Notes under the pieces: model-generated
What the model was told of the DNA's origin: nothing
The model's input: only the letters and a program-made list of their open reading frames with translations
Database searches by the model: none
Assembly (NCBI RefSeq): GCF_047238305.1
Contig: NZ_JBDFMO010000001.1
Span: 4,526,001 to 4,590,000 of the forward strand
Direction: 5' to 3'
Origin: Ferdinandcohnia sp047238305
Lineage (GTDB): Bacteria; Bacillota; Bacilli; Bacillales; Bacillaceae_L
DNA: 64,000 nucleotides
Shown: positions 9,118 through 18,062 of the stretch, in pieces
How the letters are laid out: every line of letters begins with the position of its first letter
How positions within the stretch are numbered: the stretch's first letter is position 1
Program-made: the position numbers and the translations under genes

Positions 9118-9179
9118 TGGACAGGTACAGTGTCCCTGTAAAAAAATGATGGGACAGTGTACCTGTCCCACTGTCCCTA
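9118..9179. repeat. pair of dispersed GGGAC/GTCCC palindromes
   Basis: Two adjacent copies (about 9118-9139 and 9151-9179) of the short palindrome family found in many gaps of this window. The second has GGGACAGTGTACCTGTCCC as core. The stop codon of the FMN reductase gene lies on the outer edge of the second copy. Confidence 0.75.
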
Positions 9180-9725
9180 CTTTGTCTTCACAAAATCAAT
9201 AAATGCATCCACTTTACTATCTAAAAAGTTTAGTGTTGTTTCATCAACCAATTGACCTGTTTGTTCATCGATTTTTTGACTTGCAAAGTTTATCAATATC
9301 TCATTTGCACCTGGAGGTAGAACCTTCGCCTGAATACCTGGTGCCACTAAAATCTCACGTAAATGAAGTTGAGCACGAATCGTTCCCATCATTCCAGGAG
9401 TTGCACCAAGAGTCATGACAGGCTTGCCAATGAATACTTGCTCCACGCGCGATGTCCAATCTAACGCATTTTTTAATACACCTGGAACCGACCAGTTGTA
9501 TTCAGGTGTAATAATGATAACACCGTCTGCATTGGCAATCGCTGCTTTGAAATCCTTTACAACCTGTGGTGGATCCAATTCATCATCTTGATTAAAATGA
9601 GGTAAAGCACCGATATCAGGGATTTGCATGTTGAGTTTATCACTGTATCTTTCCTGCATAGTCTTAGCCACTTGCATATTAAATGAATTTTTTCTTAAAC
9701 TGCCTACGAGTGTTACGATGTTCAT
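9177..9725 (-). CDS. NADPH-dependent FMN reductase
   Basis: A 182-residue flavodoxin-fold protein. The phosphate-binding loop GSLRKNSFNMQVAK is at residues 7-20, and ITPEYNWSVPGVLKNALDW around residue 80 is the hallmark of the NADPH-dependent FMN reductase/azoreductase family (YhdA/SsuE-like). It transfers hydride to FMN or quinone-like acceptors in the cytoplasm. The ATG at 9725 has GGGAGG eight bases upstream, better than a start five codons earlier. It is followed by the luciferase-like monooxygenase, so the two may form a two-component flavin monooxygenase, separated only by a repeat pair. Confidence 0.88.
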   Translation of the reverse strand: MNIVTLVGSLRKNSFNMQVAKTMQERYSDKLNMQIPDIGALPHFNQDDELDPPQVVKDFKAAIANADGVIIITPEYNWSVPGVLKNALDWTSRVEQVFIGKPVMTLGATPGMMGTIRAQLHLREILVAPGIQAKVLPPGANEILINFASQKIDEQTGQLVDETTLNFLDSKVDAFIDFVKTK

Positions 9726-9922
9726 ACTTTTGCCTCCCATGTGAGTTAAAAATCATTAATACCTACACATTATAGGAAATTGTTCCATTTTTCAAACAGG
9801 TTGCTTGAAGAACATAAAAATATTTTTTGTAGAAAGCAATCCTTTGATAAATCTAGTGGGACGACGAATATATTGCACCCCAAAAGTTGGAGTAAAATCT
9901 AATTATTTGGGGTGTGTATATT

Positions 9923-10468
9923 TTGACAAAGAAATATAGTGATGATTTAAAGTTAATGGTGGTTAACGAGTATCAAGAAGGAAAGCTAGGAATTAGACCA
10001 CTAGCTAGGAAGCATGGGATAAAGTCAAAATCAATGGTTGAAAGGTGGATAAAAGTTTACGAGAAATTTGGTGCTGAAGGATTAAAAAGGAAGGGGATAA
10101 ACAAACCTTATTCTGTTCAATTTAAGCTAGATGTATTAAGCTTTATAAAGAGAACAGGTTCTTCTGAAACAGATGCCGCCCTTCATTTTGGAATAACAAA
10201 TCCTACTACAATAGCAGGGTGGAAGCAGGATTTTCTTAAGGGTAGACTTGAAGGCCTGAATAAAATTAAAGGATGGCCTACTATGTCTAAAAATAAGAAG
10301 TCTGATAAAGAAATGACAAATGAACAAAAACTAGAAAGAGAAAACGAACTCCTTCGTTTGGAGGTAGAATACTTAAAAAAGTTGCGAGCTTTTCAGATGG
10401 ATCCGGAGGGCTATCTCGAAAAGCACAAGCAGCGTTATCATACGAACTCAAAGAAAAGTTCAAACTGA
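9923..10468 (+). CDS. IS3-family transposase OrfA (helix-turn-helix)
   Basis: About 181 residues with two helix-turn-helix units: KYSDDLKLMVVNEYQEGKLG...LARKHGI near the start and a second at residues 70-110 (VQFKLDVLSFIKRTGSSETDAALHFGI). A C-terminal leucine-zipper-like coiled coil (NEQKLERENELLRLEVEYLKKL) leads into the slip site. It binds the IS ends and, fused to OrfB by frameshifting, forms the transposase. I chose the TTG at 9923, eight bases after GGGGTG; a GTG at 9914 in the same frame is possible. Confidence 0.85.
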   Translation: MTKKYSDDLKLMVVNEYQEGKLGIRPLARKHGIKSKSMVERWIKVYEKFGAEGLKRKGINKPYSVQFKLDVLSFIKRTGSSETDAALHFGITNPTTIAGWKQDFLKGRLEGLNKIKGWPTMSKNKKSDKEMTNEQKLERENELLRLEVEYLKKLRAFQMDPEGYLEKHKQRYHTNSKKSSN

Positions 10469-11295
10469 AAGACGTATTAAAAAGAGTTGGAATTCCTGAA
10501 TCTACCTATCATTATCATATAAAATTGATGAAAAAATCGAATCCAAAACAAGAACTAGAGGATTGTATCCAATCTATATTTAACGAACATAACGGTAATT
10601 ACGGATACCGTCGAGTACATTTAGAGTTGCGTAATAGAGGGCTTAAAGTGAACCATAAGGCTGTGCATCGAATTATGAATAAGCTCGGTCTTAAAGGAAT
10701 TAAATTTAATAGAAAAACACGTAAATATAATTCTTACAAGGGAAATATAGGTAAGGTCGCGAAGAACCTTATTAATCGTCGTTTCCAAACTAATGTGTGC
10801 CATCAAAAGTTAACAACTGATATCACAGAATTTAAGTGTTCAAACGGTGTAAAACTGTACCTTAGTCCAATTATGGACTTATTTAATGGTGAAATTCTTT
10901 CTTTTGGAGTGGGTATAAGCCCAACTTTGGATCTTACGATCGGACCACTTAAGGAAGCAATTGAAATTGTAAAAGACTCAAAGTATCGAACAACGATTCA
11001 CTCTGATCAAGGATGGCAATACCAACATAAAAAGTGGGTAAAAACACTTAAGGAAAATAAGATTTTCCAAAGCATGTCTCGAAAAGGAAACTGTTTGGAT
11101 AATTCACCGATGGAAAACTTTTTTGGCTTACTAAAACAAGAGATGTATTATGGAGAAGCGTTGTGTTCGTTTGAGGAATTAAGTGAGAAAATTGATAGTT
11201 ATATAGAATACTACAATAATAAGCGTATTAAGCAAAAATTGACGGGTATGAGCCCAGTACAATACCGACTCCATACCAGTCAATTAGCTGCATAA
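10381..11295 (+). CDS. IS3-family transposase OrfB (DDE integrase), made by -1 frameshift
   Basis: The frame is open from just after 10323, and the fusion would enter it at 10381, right after the A AAA AAG heptamer at 10375-10381. The catalytic core shows the DDE set: LTTDITEF, TIHSDQGWQYQH and NCLDNSPMENFFGLLKQEM. The N-terminal part carries the HTH_21-like region (YGYRRVHLELRNRGLKVNHK). No good independent ribosome site precedes the first ATG at 10528, so frameshifting is the likely route. Ends at TAA just inside the right inverted repeat. Confidence 0.85.
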   Translation, partial: VASFSDGSGGLSRKAQAALSYELKEKFKLKDVLKRVGIPESTYHYHIKLMKKSNPKQELEDCIQSIFNEHNGNYGYRRVHLELRNRGLKVNHKAVHRIMNKLGLKGIKFNRKTRKYNSYKGNIGKVAKNLINRRFQTNVCHQKLTTDITEFKCSNGVKLYLSPIMDLFNGEILSFGVGISPTLDLTIGPLKEAIEIVKDSKYRTTIHSDQGWQYQHKKWVKTLKENKIFQSMSRKGNCLDNSPMENFFGLLKQEMYYGEALCSFEELSEKIDSYIEYYNNKRIKQKLTGMSPVQYRLHTSQLAA

Positions 11296-11303
11296 TAAAA
11301 ACT

Positions 11304-12719
11304 CTAACTTTTGGGGGTCACATCAGAACCTGTCCCTCTGTCCCAGGACGCTGAATCCCTATCCCATACTTTCTCCCCTTGCACCCATACTTGTCGAATG
11401 TTTTCTGGTCGGGCGAGATAGATGATTTTTTGAAAAATATCATGTAATTTTTCTTCTGGATCGTAAAGTGGGAGCATTGCTGTATCTACGGTTGTATCAA
11501 TGATTTGTGCATCCCACACATAGTTTTCGGCAAGGCGACCAATAGGTAAGCTCAAGCTTTCCCCACCTCCAGCAGTGGCAAAATAAAATGCTTCATCGAG
11601 TGTTATTCGTGACTCAGGTACACCGCGCTCACTCGCTGGTAATGTCGAATCCACGCCATCCTCTAGCATTCTAGAAGAGATCACAGCCTGTTTAACATTA
11701 TCAAAAAGGCTTGGTGAAAAACCTCCTGAAATATCAGATCCCAAACCAATTTCTACTCCTTGTGATTGAAGGCGTGCAATCGGGATTACACTGTTAGCAA
11801 AATAGGCATTAGAGATGGGGCAATGACAAACGGCAGTCCCTTTTTCAACAAATAAATATGCGTCATTGTCTGATAAAAAGTTACAATGCGCCATGACCGA
11901 CTTTTCACGCAATAGCCCGAAATCATTAAGTGCAAAAGCATCGTTCTTACCGAAGCGTTCCTTCACATAACCATGTTCCCAATCACTTTCGCTACAATGG
12001 GACTGTATATGTGTATCATATTTTGCTGCTAATTCCCCTAAGCCTTGTAGCGCTTCATCCGTACAGCTCGGGATAAATCGAGGGGTAACCACTGGATAGA
12101 CTCCCTGCTTTGTTGATTTTGCTAATTCCCTAACAGCTAAAATAAAGTCTTCCGTTTCAGTTAGTGCTGTCTTTGTATCATGGTCACTATAAAAATTCTC
12201 CGTTTGGTCAGGATTATCCATCACCACTTTTCCTACTAACCCACGCTGACCTTTTTCTGCACAAATTTGAGCCAAAAGGAAACTAGCTTCCTTATGTACT
12301 GTCGCAAAATAAAGGGCCGTTGTCGTACCATTCGCGAGCAGAGTTTGAACCACTTCGTTATACACCTTTTTCGCAAAGTCGATATCCTCAAATTTTGCTT
12401 CAATCGGAAATGTATATGTATTCAACCAATCATACAGCGGAATATCCAATGCCGTCCCCGCTTGTGCCCATTGTGGTGCATGAACATGCAAATCAATAAA
12501 CCCGGGTAAAAAATACTGTCCTTCGGTTAACCGGTGATAGTTGCTTGTGCGTTGATACTCATCTAAAAGTGGTTGATACTCACTATGTTCTGGACCTATT
12601 ACCTTTTCAATCATCCCATCTTCATTCACACAAAAAAGATGATCCTTCAAAACCTCAACTTCCTTAGGCGTACGGCTTGTAAAAGCTGTTCCATGAAACA
12701 CTTTTGCAAATTCTGTCAT
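11304..12719 (-). CDS. guaD: guanine deaminase (amidohydrolase), C-terminus altered by IS insertion
   Basis: A 471-residue amidohydrolase. Metal ligands are visible in PGFIDLHVHAPQW, in SHCSESDWEHG, in VMAHCNFLSD and in GLGSDISGG, the pattern of guanine deaminases that convert guanine to xanthine and ammonia. The ATG at 12719 follows AGGTGA. The natural end is missing: after GEKVWDRDSA the frame runs through a dispersed palindrome and the last few residues (about VTPKS) and the stop lie inside the right inverted repeat of the neighbouring IS. The catalytic core is untouched, so it may still work. The original stop and terminator appear lost. Confidence 0.9.
   Translation of the reverse strand: MTEFAKVFHGTAFTSRTPKEVEVLKDHLFCVNEDGMIEKVIGPEHSEYQPLLDEYQRTSNYHRLTEGQYFLPGFIDLHVHAPQWAQAGTALDIPLYDWLNTYTFPIEAKFEDIDFAKKVYNEVVQTLLANGTTTALYFATVHKEASFLLAQICAEKGQRGLVGKVVMDNPDQTENFYSDHDTKTALTETEDFILAVRELAKSTKQGVYPVVTPRFIPSCTDEALQGLGELAAKYDTHIQSHCSESDWEHGYVKERFGKNDAFALNDFGLLREKSVMAHCNFLSDNDAYLFVEKGTAVCHCPISNAYFANSVIPIARLQSQGVEIGLGSDISGGFSPSLFDNVKQAVISSRMLEDGVDSTLPASERGVPESRITLDEAFYFATAGGGESLSLPIGRLAENYVWDAQIIDTTVDTAMLPLYDPEEKLHDIFQKIIYLARPENIRQVWVQGEKVWDRDSASWDRGTGSDVTPKS
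11324..11345. repeat. dispersed GGGAC/GTCCC palindrome within the guaD 3' end
   Basis: A partial copy of the palindrome family (GAACCTGTCCCTCTGTCCC on the plus strand), next to the IS right end. It is translated as part of the present guaD tail. Confidence 0.6.
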
Positions 12720-12825
12720 CGAAGTCACCTACACGATTATTTTTCCGTTATTATAACACACAGAACCACATGTACTTTCTGTCATTTCTCAAATTTTGTC
12801 GAAAAACATTGAAGTCTGTATATTA

Positions 12826-12866
12826 CAAAAGGAACCCACCTTCCGTTATAAAGGTGAGTTCCTTTT
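12826..12866 (-). terminator. intrinsic terminator of the carboxylase operon
   Basis: Arms AAAAGGAACCCACCTT and AAGGTGAGTTCCTTTT pair with one mismatch around a loop of about nine bases, ending a few bases beyond the stop of the URO-D-family gene. A/T runs on both sides allow function in either direction. Confidence 0.85.
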
Positions 12867-12868
12867 GA

Positions 12869-13810
12869 TTAAAGCCAACTTTCTTCATTACAAATCATTG
12901 TAATTTTTTCCTGAAGATTGTTTAAATTTATTTCTATATCAAGTGGATGGCTGGATGATAAAAACAGTCTTCTTTTTTTGTTTTCTTTCCACAATGAAGC
13001 TAGCTCAGTAAGTTCCAAATTTTCTTCCCAAATTGAAGTTGATAATGCGATGCCTTTTGTTTTCACAGAAGTTGCATTTGTAATAAATTCCTCTGAAGCT
13101 AATACAATTTCCGGAAAATGATTTGTTGATTCAAAGACATCAGCCTCAGGCGATAGGCGCAAGATGCCAAAAATATTATAATATTTAATAACGTTGAACA
13201 AAGGTTTATAAACGTTTTTACATTCTTCCCATAAAGTAGAATCTAACAAATCTTCATTAATGAGGATTCCGTCTACCTTTGCATCGCCAAAAGCCTTACA
13301 GAGTCCTATCATGATTTGTGTGATTTCTTCAGCCCTCTTTCTCATTAATCCTAAATCTGAATTGCATTCTGCTCCATAAAGAGTTTTGAGAATAGTGACT
13401 GGTCCAGTTATAGATGCAATTATCGGTAGTTCTTTACCTTGAACCTTTACCAATCGCGTGGCAACCTCTTTTACAACCGGCACTCTACCTCTTTCCAAAA
13501 AATCCGATGATAATAATTCCTGAGTAATTGGTATTTCTTTTACACTAGGCATTTCTTGATCCTTCCATTCAACCATTCCACCGAGGGCCTCTGCCTCTAA
13601 AGAAGGGTCCAATGGTAAAATAACAGCATCATAGCCTAGAAGTTTTTGAGTATTCAATAATGCCGAGTAAAAAGTATTCGCATCTTGTAAAATCGAAGGA
13701 ATTGAAACTTGATCTACTTTTGTTAAATAAGTACCTACCAATGGGAGAAAAGGAGGTCGAGTGACAGCCCGACCTTTAAAAAATTTTTGAACTAATTCTT
13801 TTTTATCCAT
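12869..13810 (-). CDS. uroporphyrinogen decarboxylase-family protein, last gene of the carboxylase operon
   Basis: A 313-residue protein with the URO-D/methyltransferase barrel pattern: GRAVTRPPFLPLVGTYLTKVD at the N-terminus, an IIASITGPVTILKTLYG strand-loop around residue 135, and DGILINEDLLDSTLW near residue 190. The family covers haem-pathway decarboxylases and the cobamide methyltransferases MtaA/MtbA. I see no His-x-Cys zinc motif, and the protein is shorter than HemE, so neither activity is supported. It follows the HyuB-like gene by 24 bases, with ATG behind AAGGAG. Its mass (about 35 kDa) and last position recall the fifth, loosely bound subunit of acetophenone carboxylase as I remember it; homology to that subunit is unverified. 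Confidence 0.75.
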   Translation of the reverse strand: MDKKELVQKFFKGRAVTRPPFLPLVGTYLTKVDQVSIPSILQDANTFYSALLNTQKLLGYDAVILPLDPSLEAEALGGMVEWKDQEMPSVKEIPITQELLSSDFLERGRVPVVKEVATRLVKVQGKELPIIASITGPVTILKTLYGAECNSDLGLMRKRAEEITQIMIGLCKAFGDAKVDGILINEDLLDSTLWEECKNVYKPLFNVIKYYNIFGILRLSPEADVFESTNHFPEIVLASEEFITNATSVKTKGIALSTSIWEENLELTELASLWKENKKRRLFLSSSHPLDIEINLNNLQEKITMICNEESWL

Positions 13811-13834
13811 GGAACAACTCCTTATTATGAAAAG

Positions 13835-15886
13835 TTACATACGGACAATTTGTCGTAATGGCTCTGCATTCGGCCAGCTGCCATAATAGACAAGTGCTTC
13901 TTCAGCTGGTTGCTTTGTGGACCATTCCACCATAAATTCATCATAGCTTTTTCCTCGTCCTAATCGATTCTTTCTTTCCAACTCTCTTAGCTTTTCGGTT
14001 TTTTCCTCATCTAAAGTTAGCGTTTCAGGGTCATAGGACACTTTGTAGATATTTTGGGCTACCCAATCTGAAATGAGTTCATCCTTTAAGTCTTTTATTA
14101 CATTTTCTGGTTCACGATCAAGCACATCACCGTAGCCACCACCACCGGTTGAATTCGCTACATAAATATCACCATCCATAACAGGTGCGGCTGGACGTGG
14201 TGCACGCTCAACTACGTAATCTCCTTCAATGGAACGGTTTTTTACAAGTTCTGCCGTGTCGACAGGAATATCTGCATCCCCATTTTTCATTTTCTCAAAG
14301 TAATTGGCATTTACAATCTTAATACCAGGATGTGACGGTGGTGGGTAGCCACCAAATAATCCTTGTGTGATAGGAACTTTATGATGCTTAATAATAGATT
14401 GGTAAACTAAGAATGGAACACCTTTTACAGCCCATGCGACATTTGTTCCTGCACCACCACGATATTTACCAAATCCTCCTGAATCCTTCCAATGCTTAAA
14501 ATATAAATGGACATGAGGCTGTTCATTCTCCATATCTTCTACATCTGGAGCTTTCCCCCACCAGCCCCAAGGAAAACCAAAAGAATTATCTCCATCACGA
14601 TGTGTTCTGGCCCCACTACCTTCACTATTTAGTACGTTTGCTAGCATATCAGCAAAAGGAACACCCCATTGGTTTTGACCAGCGATGACAACTGCACAAC
14701 CACCTGCCCCGTAACCACTTGTTGAAAGCTCTTTTACTCCACTTGCATATAGCATTTTTGCAAACGCATTAGACGTTGTAGATAGCACACAACTATTTGT
14801 TATCGGTGAGTTTGCTACTGAAGCATCCACATTTGCGTTTAAAAATGTACCTTGTGGAACAATTACCTTGATTGAAGAAAAAATACCAGATGATGTTGGC
14901 AAATCTGCAAAAGGTACTCCAAATAAATAGATTGCGATATGGGCACGAACGATGTGCATAAAACTATTAAATGATCCATCATTTTCAGGTGATGAACCTG
15001 TGAAATCAAATGTAAGGGAGTCTCCCTCCTTTGTTAAGGTCAGAGCACAACGCATCAATGAGTCGTTTGTTCCCATTGTATCCATGAAAGAAACCGAACG
15101 ATATACACCATCCTGCCAGCTTGAAATACGTTTTCGCGCCCCCTCCTCTGCTACAATTAACATTTTCCTCATTACGCCAACAACAAGTTCTACGCCTTTC
15201 TTCTCAATTAGTTGTTGGACACGAACACGTAAACGATCACACGCAGCAACACGAGCTTTTGTATCAATAATCTGCATTCTTGGAGCCCTTGAAACCATGT
15301 TTGCCATCATATTTAACATGTCATTTCGAATTTGATAGTTTTCACCAATTTTAATTGGTGGCAATTTCATCCCTTCATCTGCACGCGACTTTGCAGTTAG
15401 TGGCATGCCACCAGGTTCAATTGCACCTGTTTCAGGCTGATGTACCGCTGCTGCAGCCCATGCGACAAGCTCACCTTTATGGAAAATTGGCATAACCGCG
15501 ACTTGGTCCGGATTATGAACCCCACCATAAAGGGCCTCATTCGCATAGAAAATATCACCTTCATTTATCCCAATTGTAGGATCATCCTTATAATGCTTAA
15601 GAATGTATTTAATTCCAATTTGGGTTGTAACAGCATGTAAATATACACCACAATAGGCCGCAACAAGGTCACCTTTTGCTGTATACAAGCCCACGACTAT
15701 ATCCCCTGAGTGAAGCATGGAGGAAACTCCGATTTTCGTTAAGACTTCTTTTGCCTCTAGCACTAATTGGTTTAACTTTTCACTATAAATCTCATATTCG
15801 CCAGGCTTTAAACCATCAAGGGCCGTTTGTTCAAATTCATCAATTGGTTCTGGATGGATTCGTTCATTAATACCGAAATCAATCAT
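13835..15886 (-). CDS. hydantoinase B/oxoprolinase-family subunit of an ATP-dependent ketone carboxylase
   Basis: A 683-residue HyuB-like protein, about 75 kDa. The family signature is clear: HSGDIVVGLYTAKGD near residue 60, ALYGGVHNPDQVAV near 120-131, HPGIKIV and a Gly-rich STGGGGYGDVLDREPENV near the end. His124, Asp127 and His149 have the same 3- and 22-residue spacing as the manganese ligands I recall from acetone carboxylase alpha (His150, Asp153, His175). In these enzymes this subunit joins the activated ketone enolate with carboxyphosphate-derived CO2. Its ATG overlaps the HyuA-like gene by four bases. Shorter than acetone carboxylase alpha, closer to acetophenone carboxylase or hydantoinase B. 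Substrate not known. Confidence 0.85.
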   Translation of the reverse strand: MIDFGINERIHPEPIDEFEQTALDGLKPGEYEIYSEKLNQLVLEAKEVLTKIGVSSMLHSGDIVVGLYTAKGDLVAAYCGVYLHAVTTQIGIKYILKHYKDDPTIGINEGDIFYANEALYGGVHNPDQVAVMPIFHKGELVAWAAAAVHQPETGAIEPGGMPLTAKSRADEGMKLPPIKIGENYQIRNDMLNMMANMVSRAPRMQIIDTKARVAACDRLRVRVQQLIEKKGVELVVGVMRKMLIVAEEGARKRISSWQDGVYRSVSFMDTMGTNDSLMRCALTLTKEGDSLTFDFTGSSPENDGSFNSFMHIVRAHIAIYLFGVPFADLPTSSGIFSSIKVIVPQGTFLNANVDASVANSPITNSCVLSTTSNAFAKMLYASGVKELSTSGYGAGGCAVVIAGQNQWGVPFADMLANVLNSEGSGARTHRDGDNSFGFPWGWWGKAPDVEDMENEQPHVHLYFKHWKDSGGFGKYRGGAGTNVAWAVKGVPFLVYQSIIKHHKVPITQGLFGGYPPPSHPGIKIVNANYFEKMKNGDADIPVDTAELVKNRSIEGDYVVERAPRPAAPVMDGDIYVANSTGGGGYGDVLDREPENVIKDLKDELISDWVAQNIYKVSYDPETLTLDEEKTEKLRELERKNRLGRGKSYDEFMVEWSTKQPAEEALVYYGSWPNAEPLRQIVRM

Positions 15887-18048
15887 GCCGTTACCCCCTC
15901 AACTGTTTTCTTTTCGATTAAACCATTTAAATATTGATCAACTGTATAAACAACATTAGGTGGTAATACAACCGTTGTATGTGGTGATTCGATTAAAGCT
16001 GGACCTTCAATTTTATTACCGCTGCTTAAATCCTCTAGCTGATAGATGTTTGTATCTACAAACCCACCAAGTTCCGGCCAGTATGCTTTCCGAGATCCTT
16101 TAATGGCATGGCTTGCGTCTTCACCTGAAGCTTCATTTTGAATAAAATGAAATTTCTCCTGTGGAACGGTTGCTTTTAATACAACATTTTCGATTTCGAC
16201 TCCACCTTCAGGATAAACTGCGATTGAGCTGTATGCATTTGAATATTCTTCTGTAAAACTATCCCATAGATTTTGAACATCCTCAGGACTGTTTATAAAA
16301 AGGCTAGGCGATACGGCCCTCTTAATATTGAGCTGACCACCATATTTCATATCGAGTTCTAATTGATATTGAATATCCTCAGGATTGAATCCTTCACCCG
16401 TTATATCTCGGATGGCTTTTTCCTGTAGATTACGTACGACTGAATTAAGGGATTCATAGTCTGTTAAGAATTTCTTTGTTCCAGGTTCTAATAGAATGAT
16501 GTGTTTGGATTGTTCATAAATGTGCATGATGTCCATCATAGAAGATGAAAAGGCACAGAATACAGGTGATTGTTGTAAAACGATTGTTTTGGGAATATCT
16601 GCTTCAAATCCAAAACCAGCACCATGTACAGGACCGCCGCCTCCTAAAGCAAACAACACGAAATCTTTTGGGTCATTTCCTTGAAGTGAGGTTTCTTTCT
16701 GGATAATATTTGCCATATTTCCATCACAAACTTTTTTAATGAGGTAAGCAGCTTCATAGACATCTACGCCTAGTGGCTTTGCAATTTTTTCTTCAATCAC
16801 TTGTTTTGCTTTTTCAATATTTAACGTTAAGTTCCCGCCATGAAAATAATCTGGATTTAGATAACCTAATACAAGGTCAGCGTCTGTCACCGTTGGCTCC
16901 GTTCCACCTTGATCATAGGCTACTGGGCCTGGAAAACTACCTGCACTTCGAGGACCCACCTCTAGTCGACCACCCAGTACATCGTTAATCCATGCTATTG
17001 AGCCTCCACCTGTTCCAATTGATTTACTTTCTAGCATTGTCATATCAACTAGCCAACGATCAATAACTGGTTTAAATTGATAATTGTTTGTCTCTCCGTC
17101 CACTACAAGCCCAATATCAAAGCTCGTGCCCCCCATATCCGTAACAACGATATTGGGGTAATCATATAACTTACCAATTTGATTACTGCCAATGATTCCA
17201 GCAACAGGCCCGCCATTATACGTATTAACTGCCGATGTACGGAAAACTTCTGCCATTCCTCCTGTATTATGAACCATCAAAAGTGGATTCCTGTACCCTA
17301 GATCGCGTAGTTCATCTCCAATGTTCGATAATTCTTCTGCCATCGCCTGGTGGAGATAAGCGTTTAAAATCGCCATATTCGACCGAGTATACTCATATCT
17401 CTTAGGCATAACCTCGCTTGAAAGAACAACTGGCATATTCCCGAGGTAATACTCTGGATATTCCTCTTCAATGAGCTCCTTAATTCTTTTTTCATGAACA
17501 GGATTTTTAAACGACCATAAAGTAGATACAACAAAGCCCATTACCCCTTGATCAACTAAATATTGCAGTTTATCTTTAAAATCTTCTTCATCAAGTGGAC
17601 GAATTACTTCCCCTGTATAATCAATTCGCTCTTTTACACCCACTACGTTTTCTCTCGGAATTAACGGAATCGGCTTGCTTACCTCAGCAATTTTCCTACT
17701 ATCTAATGAACTAATTCCATCTTGCCATTGGCTTCCCTTTCCTATATAAAGCATATCTTCATATCCCTCGGTTGTAATAAAGCCAAGCTTTGGCCCTTTT
17801 CGTTCGATAAGCTTATTCATCGCAACTGTAGTAGAGTAACGAATCATGTCCGTTTCTTCCAATAGTTCGTCAAGATCTAAGTCAAGAAGTTCCGCTCCGT
17901 TTTCAATAGCTTTAATAAAACCGACTGATAAATCATATCCTGTTGTTGGACTCTTAGAAATAACAGATTTGTCTCCGTATCGAATAAAGCAATCTGTGAA
18001 TGTTCCACCGATATCAATATCGATTGTCGCCCTAATTTTTGTTGTCAT
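15883..18048 (-). CDS. hydantoinase A-like ATPase subunit (first copy by size) of ketone carboxylase
   Basis: A 721-residue HyuA-family protein (about 79 kDa) with the actin/sugar-kinase-like ATP fold: DIDIGGTFTD at residues 10-19, VVTDMGGTSFDIGLV near 305, IGTGGGSIAW near 345, GGTEPTVTDADLVLGYLNPDYF near 385 and FALGGGGPVHGAGFG near 470. The family phosphorylates carbonyl oxygens or bicarbonate using ATP. It is homologous to acetone carboxylase beta (about 717 residues) and the HyuA-like subunits of acetophenone carboxylase. Second HyuA-like subunit in the same operon, only partly similar to the first. Good AAAGGAGG before ATG; 14 bases after the small-subunit gene. Confidence 0.88.
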   Translation of the reverse strand: MTTKIRATIDIDIGGTFTDCFIRYGDKSVISKSPTTGYDLSVGFIKAIENGAELLDLDLDELLEETDMIRYSTTVAMNKLIERKGPKLGFITTEGYEDMLYIGKGSQWQDGISSLDSRKIAEVSKPIPLIPRENVVGVKERIDYTGEVIRPLDEEDFKDKLQYLVDQGVMGFVVSTLWSFKNPVHEKRIKELIEEEYPEYYLGNMPVVLSSEVMPKRYEYTRSNMAILNAYLHQAMAEELSNIGDELRDLGYRNPLLMVHNTGGMAEVFRTSAVNTYNGGPVAGIIGSNQIGKLYDYPNIVVTDMGGTSFDIGLVVDGETNNYQFKPVIDRWLVDMTMLESKSIGTGGGSIAWINDVLGGRLEVGPRSAGSFPGPVAYDQGGTEPTVTDADLVLGYLNPDYFHGGNLTLNIEKAKQVIEEKIAKPLGVDVYEAAYLIKKVCDGNMANIIQKETSLQGNDPKDFVLFALGGGGPVHGAGFGFEADIPKTIVLQQSPVFCAFSSSMMDIMHIYEQSKHIILLEPGTKKFLTDYESLNSVVRNLQEKAIRDITGEGFNPEDIQYQLELDMKYGGQLNIKRAVSPSLFINSPEDVQNLWDSFTEEYSNAYSSIAVYPEGGVEIENVVLKATVPQEKFHFIQNEASGEDASHAIKGSRKAYWPELGGFVDTNIYQLEDLSSGNKIEGPALIESPHTTVVLPPNVVYTVDQYLNGLIEKKTVEGVTA

Positions 18049-18062
18049 TTAATTTTCCTCCT

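Larger units (their letters stand above)
9874..11320 (+). mobile_element. IS3-family insertion sequence (IS150-like), complete
   Basis: About 1.45 kb bounded by imperfect 20-bp inverted repeats: TGCACCCCAAAAGTTGGAGT at 9874-9893 and the complement of TGACCCCCAAAAGTTAGAGT at 11301-11320, 17 of 20 matching. It carries orfA and orfB in the -1 relation with an A AAA AAG slip site. No convincing target duplication is seen. It inserted at the 3' end of the guanine deaminase gene, next to a dispersed palindrome. Both reading frames look intact, so it may be active. Confidence 0.9.

Noticed and set aside
9726..9873. Target-site duplication of the first IS
   Set aside because: The bases flanking both ends show no convincing 3-4 bp direct repeat.
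12869..13810. Haem-pathway uroporphyrinogen decarboxylase (hemE)
   Set aside because: Shorter than HemE, diverged at the N-terminal signature, and not near other haem genes.
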